Below the pieces are notes generated by a model. That model worked only from the letters and a program-made list of their open reading frames with translations, was not told the DNA's origin and did not search any database. Shown here piece by piece: positions 1 to 10,500 of a DNA stretch of 64,000 nucleotides (position 1 is its first letter; each line of letters begins with the position of its first letter). The position numbers were made by a program, and so were the translations under genes. This DNA comes from Sphagnum compactum (Eukaryota > Bryophyta > Sphagnopsida > Sphagnales): the NCBI GenBank assembly GCA_965153455.1, contig OZ234493.1, forward strand, positions 6,934,213 to 6,998,212. Reading direction: 5' to 3'.

Positions 1-422
1 AATGGATGATCCGTTAAAAAAAGAAAAGAATATGAAAACTTTTATGCTAATATCATTGAAAGAAGGAAAAGATGCATGAGACAAATAATGAACCCACTTG
101 ATTTTCGATTCAGTGTGCCCCAAAATCATCATTCTTATTGGTTCGCACAACCGAAAAATTATTCTGTAGCAACAGTGGAGGCGCTCAGGAAAAAGGAAAG
201 ACAGGTTAAAACTCAATATCTACCACCCAAATTGATGGTTTTCTGAGTTTCTCTCCCCCCCCCCCCCCCGGTTGATCGCTAATGTACTTTTTGCAAGTCT
301 TTTTTTAATCTCACCTGTTTATGACCAAACTCAGGGTTACGTTGTTGTATTTTCCTCACTTTACGGATATCTCTAACGTTTGTAAAAATTTCCTTGAATG
401 TACCATAAGGGAATCACACTTA
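1..422. other. AT-rich flank, no gene seen
   Basis: AT-rich sequence with a run of 15 C at 255-269. I see no convincing coding region. The open frame that begins at 321 runs into the MITE that starts at 423 and has no recognisable domain, so it is not called. Confidence 0.5.
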
Positions 423-794
423 AAGCATCTCCACCAGTGCTTAGTATCTGACTCTGACAGTAAAATTTATTGCGAAAAAGTCAAAATGTGCCGGTTCAAT
501 TCAGGAAATTGGTTTTTCTGCACCAAGTTTGTGCAGCTTGTTGAGGCTGGTGAAAGGCACAACGCAGTTGTGCACCTCCAAAAAAGATTATAATAAATTC
601 GACCTTACTACGACTCAGTATTTCTGATTGGTCGATCATAATGATTGGTCCAGGTGGTTCGCTATTAGTGATTCCCACGTATATGCAGTTCTAGTTACAG
701 TTTTCTTGGTGGGATTGCCAAAAAAAAAACAGCTAAACTTAGACATTTATTTTTATTCCGGAGAGTGACATACTGAGCACTGGTAGAGATGTTC
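423..794. mobile_element. MITE copy 1, PIF/Harbinger-like, with TTA target duplication
   Basis: This is a 372-bp non-autonomous DNA element. Its ends are inverted repeats of about 30 bp: the left end contains CATCTCCACCAGTGCTTAG, and the reverse complement of the right end contains CATCTCTACCAGTGCTCAG. It is flanked on both sides by TTA (420-422 and 795-797). A 3-bp TTA/TAA target duplication is the hallmark of the PIF/Harbinger superfamily, so that assignment is inferred from duplication and ends. It encodes no transposase. Related copies lie at 37893-38261 (inverted) and 49430-49794. Confidence 0.88.
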
Positions 795-977
795 TTAGGA
801 AGAATATGCATTAGACTATGCAGAGTAGATTCATTCGAATGTGGAAAGGATAGTGTATGAATATGTTCGCCTTTTCACATGTGAGAGAAACGTCATCTTT
901 TTAATTGGTCATTATACATATGGTGTATAGTTTTTAATAAATTACAGTTTGTTTTTGGTCTCTTGCTACTAGAATAG

Positions 978-1051
978 ATAAGGATTGCTCAGGTGGTTAG
1001 AGTAAAGGACTGAAAATCCTTGTGTCAGTGGTTCAAATTCACTTCCAAACA
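978..1051 (+). tRNA. tRNA-Phe(GAA)-like relic
   Basis: The segment folds as a tRNA over most of its length. There is a D-arm (GCTC...GAGT), a perfect 5-bp anticodon stem (AAGGA at 1005-1009 with TCCTT at 1017-1021) around loop CTGAAAA with anticodon GAA at 1012-1014, and a 5-bp T stem (1027-1031 with 1039-1043) around TTCAAAT. Only 4 of 7 acceptor pairs form, so it is probably a pseudogene. The anticodon arm resembles plastid trnF. It could be an organelle-derived insertion or the head of a SINE-like repeat, because the duplicated unit that follows begins inside its T arm. Confidence 0.55.
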
Positions 1052-1649
1052 TAATAGAGTGAAGCTTTAAATTCAAGCATCTCTAAGGAGCTCAGAAAAG
1101 AAATATTATTTATTTTTTCAATAAAATAAAGTGGTCTGAAGTTCAATTTCTCAGTGGCTTTGAAATAAAAGCATGCTTCTTTTTAGGGGCTACTATATAT
1201 ATATATTGCTCGTTTTTTCATAAAAAAAACAACTTTAAAATAACACAACCTTGTTTTAATGTGAAATATATATATCTTTTTTTAAAAAAACTTCAGAGAT
1301 TTTTTAATTTTGGGATAGGACAATCAAATTCACTTCTAAACACAATAGAGTGAAGCTTTAGATTCAAGCATATCTAAAGAGCTTAGAAAAGAAATATTAT
1401 TTATTCCTTCAATAAAATAAAGTGGTTTGAAGTTCAATTTCTTAGTGGCTTTGAATAAAAGCATGCTTCATGCATCTTTCTGGGGGCTGCTCTACAAATA
1501 TTTTATTTTATTTTATTTTATTTTGCTCTTTTTTCCATAAAAGAAGCAACCTTAAAGTATAAAACACAGCCTTGCCTTAATTTGAAAAAAATATATACCT
1601 TTCTTTTTGTAAAGTTAATAGATTTTTTAATTTTGGGATAGGACAATCA
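1033..1649. repeat. Tandem duplication, about 290 and 326 bp
   Basis: Two diverged direct copies lie at 1033-1323 and 1324-1649. Each begins TCAAATTCACTTC, contains a shared GAAATATTATTTATT block, and ends with TTTTTAATTTTGGGATAGGA. The copies differ by scattered substitutions and by microsatellite expansions, (TA)n in the first and (ATTTT)n in the second. No coding content is visible. The first copy overlaps the tRNA-like T arm. Confidence 0.8.
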
Positions 1650-3539
1650 TAATGGTTCATTGTAAATTTATATTTAATAAAAAAATGAACTTGGGAGGTG
1701 TCCCCATCTAATTAATATGAATCACAATAGGTACCCCCCAAATATGACATGTGATCATGTCTTACCTAACTTGTTTAAAGAAAATAGGCCTTATGGATGA
1801 ACAAATTCTGTTTTATGTGAATATGCAATGCATGAAAACTTAATTTTGTGAAATATAAAAACTTGCTTGAATTTATGTTTTATTGGATTCGAAAAGGCTA
1901 TGTGATCTGTATGTATGAATCAATGAAAAAATGATATGTAGGATTTGCAAAATTTAGCCTCCTATGTGTGTAAAATATAATTGCAAGGCCAACAAGTCCT
2001 TCACTATCTATTTGACATGCTAGAATTGAACGAAATTATTACCAACTATGCAATTCTTTTGAGCATTGGGTCAATTTTATGTAATGCCTAAATTTTTAAT
2101 TATATTGCTTGACATTTTTATTTTTTTTGCTGGGGTAAAGTTTAAAAAGAAAAGGATGTTTCAAAGGGAGTCACAAAAGAAGGCTATAGATAGAAGCAAA
2201 GTTCAAAAAGAGAGTTTTGGAGGTCAAAATAGAAAATCAAGAGTTGAAAATTGTGGGTCTCTTAATTGGAGACAACTTAATTCATTATGGAGGCATAGAT
2301 GACAAAAATAGGTAACCGGTAATGAAATTGACAATAGTGAGAAAAACATAAAAGAGGAACAACAAGATTATGCATGCACACCAACATCACAAGATGACAA
2401 AATACCAAAATTGATGGAAACTCACATGTGAACTTCTTGCTTCAAATTACGCCATCGTTATAAAACATGTATCCCATAATTGATAAGATCTTTCTACCTT
2501 CTAATTGGTGGAACAATTATTTTCTCTCATTAATAAAAACAAAAAAAAATGTTGTAAAAGATTTCAGTTTGCTAGAGGTTCAAAGCAATAAAAACAATAA
2601 AAATGTTGTAAAAAACTTCAATTTTGCTAGAGGTCGAAAATTCATAAATTATAATTATTACTGCTGAAGTGAAATTTGAAATATTCCGATGATGATGGTC
2701 ACATGGATAAACAAGTTTAGGTTTCATTAGATGTTTCGTCTTACCAAAATAATTTTTGGTTTGGAATTTGTTTTAAATGGAATGGAAAGATGTCTTTTCA
2801 TGTTTGGGTATTGAACATATTTTCAAGAGCTTGTGCATCTCACTTTGATTCAATTGAATCCAAACTCAATTAAATTTAATAGAATGTGAATTGAATTTAA
2901 AGTTCAATTCAATTCAAGTTGCATATAATATCATTCAATATTTTTATTCGAATGGAACTTGATTTCCACAAAATCCACTCAATTTATTCATCATTTCATT
3001 GTCATTAATAGTGCATAGCAATGTAAAGCCCAAGTAAAATAATTATTTGACATTCAAGTGCCAAACTTGAAAACGTACTAACAATCTTTGTTGAGTCTTT
3101 CTTGTAGCACAAATGTCGACAAGTTGTGCTACACATTGCAACTAAGTAAAGAAATAAAATGTTTTCTCTTCACTTTCATTAATGTTGAAAAATATAAGAT
3201 TCAACATAAGAGTTTTTCTTAAACGATATAATTTTTCATAAGATTTATTTCACTGGTTACAACCATATTCGATTTAATGCATGGAACATCATTGTGGTGT
3301 ATACATCACCAATGGAACGACTATTATATATAGTGAAAATTAGAATGTATATTAATTTGGGGTTGACATTAGAAATAATCTATAAAGATAATGAAACCTA
3401 CTATTAAAACCTTAGGTTTCATTGAAATTGAGGACAACCATCAAAATGTCCAAGGAGAAGGAATAGAAAGTAACATAAACTGAAATTAAATTTTTTTTCT
3501 TCAACCTAGGATAATCAGAGTTTCTCTTGTTTCTATGTA
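1650..3539. other. AT-rich intergenic DNA, no gene seen
   Basis: Very AT-rich DNA with short open frames that have no recognisable motifs. It includes a small imperfect direct duplication of about 60 bp near 2530-2645. Confidence 0.5.
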
Positions 3540-3745
3540 AGGCCTACCTAAGTTATAAGATACTTAAGGACTACATAAGGGGTTACTTAGGTATTATTAT
3601 TTAGTGGGACACCTAAGACATACCAAAGTTATGAGATACTTAAGGAGTTACATAATGCTTACCAAGGGATTATTTAAGGAAACACCTAGGGGTTTACCTA
3701 GGTTATAAGATACCTAAAAACTACTCAAGGGATTACATAGAACTT
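3540..3745. repeat. Diverged tandem repeat, about 75-80 bp, three units
   Basis: Three related units start near 3540, 3612 and 3693. Each has the theme of 'cctaggttataagatac' followed by 'ttaaggactacat'. Divergence is high, so unit boundaries are approximate. A looser family of GGCTGGTATT-type motifs follows at about 3890-4070. Confidence 0.6.
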
Positions 3746-4467
3746 AGTTGTGAAGCTAGCTAGGGATTTGTTAGGTTAGAGGATGCTTAACGCTACCAAA
3801 AGCCTCTTCATAGGACAAGAAGAGGCTACATAGGAAGCTACCTATGGAGACACTTAGGGGCCTACTTTGGGGTTGATTTCATATTGGCCTGGTCTTGGTA
3901 TATTGAACTGGTATTGGGGCCCAAGGTTGATTTTGCCTAGTATGAGGTAGGTATGAACCGAGTATTGAGACTGGTATAAATATTGATATTAGGCTGGTAT
4001 TATCTCCAGTTTGATACCAGTCTGGTATAAGGCTGGTATTGCCTCAGGTGATACCAGACTGGTATGTTAGGAGTCAGGACAGATTGCAGTTCCTCTACAT
4101 ACATGTTAGTAGAGGTGTGTGTGTGTTTGTACAACACGAACGGGTTTGGAACCGAAACTATGTACGATTACTACATAGCTATGAAATCTATGTTCTTAGT
4201 TGTAAAATTATTTTCTCACCCTTCAATTGTCTATGCAAGCCTCACCATTCTCCTACCATGAACTAAACACAAACAACACCAAAACCATTTAAAATCAAAA
4301 GCCTTTCAAAAAGCAAAACTTCAATTCTAACAAACTTTGCATTCATACAATAATTTTGTACAAGTGAAGGTGTTTCTCAAGGTCACAAACACCCACTTAT
4401 ATACCAACCAAAAGGAAACTAGTCAAGAAACTTCCTAAAGTTTATCCACCACATGGTTCCCCATGCA

Positions 4468-4701
4468 ATTCCACAATTAATCACAAGGAAACAAAGTGAC
4501 ATGGTCCCCCAATGTGATTCCACAATTAATCACAAGGAAACATAATCACATGGTGCACATGTGATTCCACAATTAATCACAAGGAAACATAATCACATGG
4601 TGCACATGTGATTTCACAATTAATCACAAGGAAACATAATCATATGGTGCACATATGATTTCACAATTAATCACAAGGAAACATAATCACATGGTGCACA
4701 T
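4468..4701. repeat. 47-bp minisatellite with internal palindromes
   Basis: About five units share ATTCCACAATTAATCACAAG. The spacing is exactly 47 bp between the palindromes that begin at 4544, 4591, 4638 and 4685. The palindromes at 4544-4566, 4591-4613 and 4638-4660 each have perfect 9-bp arms around a GTGCA loop. In the 4638 unit both arms changed together (CACATG to CATATG on the left, CATGTG to CATATG on the right), so the palindrome is preserved. The last unit loses its right arm and merges into the hairpin at 4690-4742. Confidence 0.9.
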
Positions 4702-4742
4702 GACTTTCACATAAATTAATATGTGAAAGTCAATGCACCATG
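4690..4742. repeat. Hairpin closing the minisatellite
   Basis: This is an inverted repeat. CATGGTGCA (4690-4698) and GACTTTCACATA (4702-4713) pair with TATGTGAAAGTC (4720-4731) and TGCACCATG (4734-4742). The loop is 6 nt (AATTAA), and one small internal bulge separates the two perfect segments. Confidence 0.88.
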
Positions 4743-6700
4743 ACCAAATTATAAAATCCTACCACTCAACTTACCCTTTTAAACAATTACCTAAGTAATT
4801 GTGTAATTACATCAAGTTACACATCAAGTTACATGCTCACAAATTCCACTCAAGAAGAAGGTTCTTGCAAATATGCACGCCGGAATGCCTTAGTCCCTCT
4901 TTGAGTCAAAACAATTGTTGGATTGCAATCATGTCCAGAGAAGAGAAATTCGAAGTTTAAGAAATTTCATATAATGATACATGTTGAGAACATTTGGTAC
5001 CATGTGTTTGGTAACAATCCAATGAGCTGTAGTTCATGACCACTGAGCTCCTTGCTTCCTGGTAAGATTACACCAAGTGTGGCTGGCCATTCATCAGACT
5101 TCAAGTGTTGTTGTTTTGAATAAAAAGTCTAAACTGTAACATAAACAATTTCAGCAATTGGTATCTTTGCATAGTACTAGACTTATCTTGTGTAGTTGTG
5201 CTACCTGGACTTTCTACAATTCAATGAATAGGAAGGGACTTCACCACGTAGTCTCAGCCTTGGGTTGGGGTGTCTACAGATTTGATGTCAATTTTGAGAA
5301 ATGTATTTCTTGTGTCAAGAATCAGCAGCAAGGCCACTTAAAACATCTCCATTACAAGAACACACAAATAAAAGAAAAAAGAAAAAAAACTGCTTTGAAG
5401 AGGACATGAATTGCGACTAGATGTTGTGGGACATATGCACATATGTGTTGGTATGAAACTTGCAACCAAAATGATATCTATTTGAGTTCCTTGTTTGGTG
5501 TTGTTTGTGTTTTGTTTCCTAGCTTCAATTTCTTCATTTTTTTAATCCGTAAGAAAAATTAGCGAAATTTGACTACAAAATTAAAATATTAAAACCATAA
5601 AATTTAAGCGTCTTTCTATATTTTTGGCTGCTGGCCTGCTGGAACCTTTTATATAAATCTAGCAACATACTTTTTCATCAAAAAATCCTTAATGTGAAAT
5701 CAAAAGATTGAAAAAAAAAAAAAAAAAAAACATTAGATTAGGTAACTCAGAATTGGAATTCTCATGTCATAGAATTACAAAATTCGCCAAAAAAAAAATC
5801 ATTACTGGGCATATTTATATATATATATATATATCTGATATTTAAAAAGTCATGTCATTCACTTGCTCTTCATATGTGTGCTGTGTTTAATGTATTTTAT
5901 TGAGCAAGCTTATTTTAAAACAAAACATTTGATGTATTATTTATACATGCAAAATGTCTAAATTCCTCTGTGTACATGCTACAGGAGGGGCACTTGAGGC
6001 CGTGAGCCTGAGGGTGTTCCCCAAACCTCAGGAGAATGCACAGGTACGAGAACCTCCCCTTCCGTAAACAACTCTCTTTTGATTTCCTCACTTCATGGAA
6101 ATCTGGGAACATGGGAACATATAAAATTGGGGGAGCTTGCACGGCATAATGGTCTAGGGTTCTTCCGTTGGGGGGAGATCCCTCTAAATACACAAGAAAT
6201 GAAAAGGGAGTTGTTTGCGCAATAGTTCGAACCTATGGAGAACCAAGTAAGTTTCAAAGCCTTTGTTCTCGGAATAAATGGTGTAAGCTTGTGATAATTC
6301 TAGGTCACAAACATATATACTATTGGGAAGTAGGTACTAGCAGGCTTGGGTTACTTAGTAGGAAAAAATGAAAAAATGGGGAGAAGAATTCCAAAAAACA
6401 GACCGCCCACCCGAAGAGAGGAAAACAATAGAAGGAAAAATATGCAAGGGTAAAGCCAATTACACTAAAATAATTGGAGCATGTCTTTTAGTCTTTACCA
6501 ACCCCAATAATTTTTGGTGATTTTCTAAGGACTCCTTACTAGGTACCTTATACCTAGCCCTAAGGTTTATTCACTCCTACACCTATTTTTTCCAAAATCA
6601 AATTCCTACTATTTTCAAAAACAGACAAGAATTATTTGGGATGTAGGTACTAGCGTCTGACAGTTGTACTTTCCTACGTTCGTACGGTCGCTCATGGATG
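4743..6700. other. Intergenic DNA with simple repeats
   Basis: No gene is supported. The stretch contains a run of A at about 5711-5730 and a (TA)n tract at about 5815-5834. The segment 5950-6400 is less AT-rich than its surroundings and has short open frames on both strands, but none has a recognisable domain. Confidence 0.45.
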
Positions 6701-7531
6701 TTCACATGCTGATTATAGCAAGACCTCGATCAAGATCTGCGGATTTGTTTGCGGCTACGATGGCGTGCGGGCGGTCGGGCAGGCCTGGCGGGCGTCGTTG
6801 TTGCGATGCAACTCTTCCAGACATATGGAGAACATAAATGGCCGAAGAACTGCCGCTCATTCGCAAGCTCATTACTGGCTTGATCAAGCTACTCCAGTTT
6901 TCCTGAAGAAAATCCGCCAAAGAAACAAGTATTATAGGAGCCTGGGACACCTGATTCTTTCTGCTTCTTCTGCTTGTCGCATCTCGCGGTATGTACTTCC
7001 TCGCGCTCATAATAAAACATTGATGCAGAGAAATGGATCGTGTTTTTCTTTTGTTGAATTCTTCGCTTTGGTAGGAATGGAATATGATTATATGACTGAA
7101 CTTGTTGTTCTTTTTTCTTTGTGTTTTTGTTTTTTGTTTTCTGTTTCTCTTATTCTTCCCTTCGTTTTTGAGAAGCGTGCCTGTTAAATTGTGTTCGCTT
7201 TTGCATTCCGAGTGTAATAAGTCTTTCTTGGTCTTGTAAGGCAGAATTTTGAAGTGTAAGATGATCATGTGAGAAGAGATTTTGTAGTGGATCTTGTGCT
7301 TAGAATGATTTGGAGATGCTCCGATCGGTGTGTGTGTGTGAGCGGCAGCATTATGTGACGCGTCTGTTTTGTCTTGAGGATTGAGCTCAGACTAAAGTTT
7401 TGCGCTGTTATTGCCAGCATCGATGTGAGCAGGACGTAGCAGGCGTGGTCGAGAAGGAAACAAGGATCTGACGTTGCGGACAGAAAATACGTCGATCTTG
7501 GCCAACAGAGCGGAAATCCTCCCGATCTGAG
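6701..7531 (+). promoter_or_regulatory. Probable 5' region of the ABCB locus
   Basis: The region immediately upstream of the ABCB-like reading frame is more GC-rich than the DNA before 6.7 kb and contains pyrimidine-rich leader-like sequence (about 7100-7170). Open frames exist on both strands but show no family motif. I infer that it holds the old promoter and transcribed leader. No exact TATA box or start site can be assigned. Confidence 0.35.
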
Positions 7532-10500
7532 ATGACGCTAAGCAACAGCACCAGCATGGCGGATCAAACCGTGCCAGACATAGCTCCGACAGCGGTAACA
7601 GAGTTACAGTTGGTGATGTCTGCTAGTGTAGAGGAGAAAGCCGGAGCCAGAGAAGCGGACGGAGAAAGGAACGCCGGGACGAATGCGAAGAACAAGAAAG
7701 AAGAACGAGGCCGAGTACAGCGTGCCATTTTTCAAGCTCTTCGCTTATGCGGATTTGGTGGATGTTCCCCTCATGATAATAGGGACCATAGGCTCCGTCG
7801 CAAATGGCGTGGCGCTGCCGCTCATGACGCTCATCTTCGGCTCCCTCACCAACGTCTTCGGCAATAACCAGAATGATACGAGCGTCTTAGTTCACCAAGT
7901 CTCTAAGGTGTGTGTGTGCCCGCCCTCCATCATCCACAGCTCATGACACCACACAGAGAGCTTATACGCACGGTCAGTGCTGTTGCAGGTCCTGCAGGTT
8001 GCGGCGCTGACACAGTACATGATCTGCATTTCCTTTGTTGAAAGTGGAAACTGTGGAATTGTGCGCAGGTGGCCATCAAGTTTGTCTATCTAGGTGCTGG
8101 AGCTGCTGTGGCATCTTACTGTGGTGGGTCTTTCTCTCTCATTCGCTCTCAAGCATTTCTAGCACTATATTCATGAGCTACTAGGGTTTGAGAAACATAC
8201 ATGAGGAGGAACTGGAGAATGGAAACCCAGTGCAAGTTTATATCACAAGCTGCTCTAGAGATCCTTCTCAGGAATGAACATGGGGAACTGGACAATGGAA
8301 ATCCAGTGCAAGTTCACAAGCTGCTAGATTCTTCTCAGGAATTTCATTTACCAATATGAGGTGCAAATACTTCCTTAGAACTGTTTTGAAGGTCCAGTAC
8401 TTGAACCACCCTCAAACAGATATTCTGTGGAAATCTGCAGTTGAGGATGGCAACAAGTTGGGTTTAGGGTTTAGGGTTTAGGGCTGGTGCCAGGGGTCTC
8501 TCTATTGAGTTGTCATTTAAATGAGTTGTCTGATCTTGAGGTGACATGCTGGATGGTTGCTGGAGAACGACAGGCAGCACACATCAGGTCTTTGTATCTG
8601 AGAGCCATTTTGCGACAAGATGTGCCTTTTTTTGACCTAGAGACCACAACTGGTGCTATGGTCGGCAGAATGGCTGGGGACACCGTTCTCATTCAGGACG
8701 CAATTGGTGAGAAGGTACGATCAAAACTCTGAAGACACTCAGCACCGTCTTCTTTCAGGCGAACAAATTTAGACTATATTCTTTCACATCACTTCATAGC
8801 AAGATGCTCTAAAGTTGCCACATTCAGCTTGTGTATGCACAGTTCTGCAGCTCATTCAAGTTGAGATCTGAAATTTCTTTAACCTTGGGACAGGTTGGCA
8901 AGTTTCAGCAGCTGCTGTCCACATTTGTCGGTGGGTTTGCAGTTGCTTTCTTCAAGGGCTGGAAGCTGACACTAGTAATGGTAGCAACATTGCCTCTCCT
9001 GGTCTTTTCTTTTGCTGCCATGGCGGCAGTATTGTCAAAAACATCAAGTAAAGGACAGCTGGCCTATGCTGAGGCAGGCACGACAGTAGAGCAAGTGGTC
9101 AGTGCAATCAGAACTGTGAGGAACCTAAACAAGATTGTAGGATGCACATTTATTGAATTTTTCTCAAGTAGTGGGTGCCCAGGATGGATTTCTAGCTTTG
9201 GTGGATTCTGGAACCTGCCAGCTAAATTATCCCAGTTGATGGGATAATACCTGCTGCTTAACAATTTTCCTGTAAAAGGGATAATCCAGTGCTTTATCCA
9301 GTCTCAGTAAAATGAGGCCAGAATCTCCTATATACTTCATAATCAACACTAACCTGACTTGTGTTTCATTGTGAAAATGTGATGTTTGTAGGTGTCCTCC
9401 TATACTGGTGAAAATAAATCAGTGCAGGAGTATGACATAGCATTAGCAAAGGCTGAGAAGGCAGGAATCATGGCAGGTGGAGCCAGTGGACTTGGCATTG
9501 GATTTGCTCTTATGGCCATGTTCCTATCTTATGCACTTGCTATGTGGTATGGATCAATTCTTGTGGCAGACCATGGGGCATCAGGGGGCAGTGTCATCAG
9601 TGTGGTTTTCGCAGTTCTCACTGGTGGCTCGTAAGTGCAAACAATCTCTGTCCCCATTTCTGTGCTGAAGAAAGAGGCATATAATTGCACTTTGGAATGA
9701 TCAATCCACTGTTACACATTGTACATGGCATGTGGTTGACATGGTGAAAAGACAACTTAAATTAGTGGCATAAAAGAGATTCTCAGCTTCATTGTTTTTG
9801 GTGGCATGTTGCCCTTTGACTCTAGCACTGTAATCAAGATGTTTGCCATACTCCAATCATTTATTTTATTGAAAGCTGTTTGTTGACTACACAGGTCACT
9901 TGGCCAAGCAGCTCCCTGTGTCTCCGCCTTTGCAGCAGGGAAAACAGCAGCATATAAAATGTTTGAGGTTATAAAACGCATACCTGTGATTGATGCATCA
10001 AATATGAAGGGGAAAGTTCTTAACAACCTCAAGGGAGAAATTGAGCTGTGTAACATAGAGTTCACATATCCAACTCGGCCAGATGTGAAAATATTTGAGG
10101 ACCTGAACCTCACAATTGCTGCTGGCACCACTGTGGCTTTAGTGGGAGAAAGTGGCTCAGGAAAGTCTACCGTAGTGAGCCTGGTCGAGAGATTTTATGA
10201 TCCTATAAGTGGCCAAGTCTTGGTGGATGGTGTGGATATAAGGCTGTTGCAGCTCAGGTGGTTGAGGCAGCAGGTTGGTCTTGTCAGCCAGGAGCCAGTG
10301 CTGTTTGGGACTTCTATCTGGGAGAATATTGCATATGGGAAGGAAGATGCTAAAGAGGAGGAAATCCAGGCTGCAGCTATGCTGGCCAATGCCTCCAATT
10401 TCATCCTCCAAATGCCAGAGGTGCCTTATATGTGTGTGTGGATGAACAAGAAGATATTTTCTTTAGTCACTCTTCCTATCACTTTTTGTAGCTGCTCTCA

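Noticed and set aside
4468-4742. CRISPR array
   Set aside because: The units are directly adjacent and nearly identical across their whole length, with no unique spacers and no cas genes. The DNA is nuclear plant DNA.
6702-7268. 188-codon minus-strand frame opposite a 140-codon plus-strand frame
   Set aside because: Neither has a domain, a signal or family-like composition. The Lys/Asn-rich and pyrimidine-rich stretches fit a leader region upstream of the ABCB locus.
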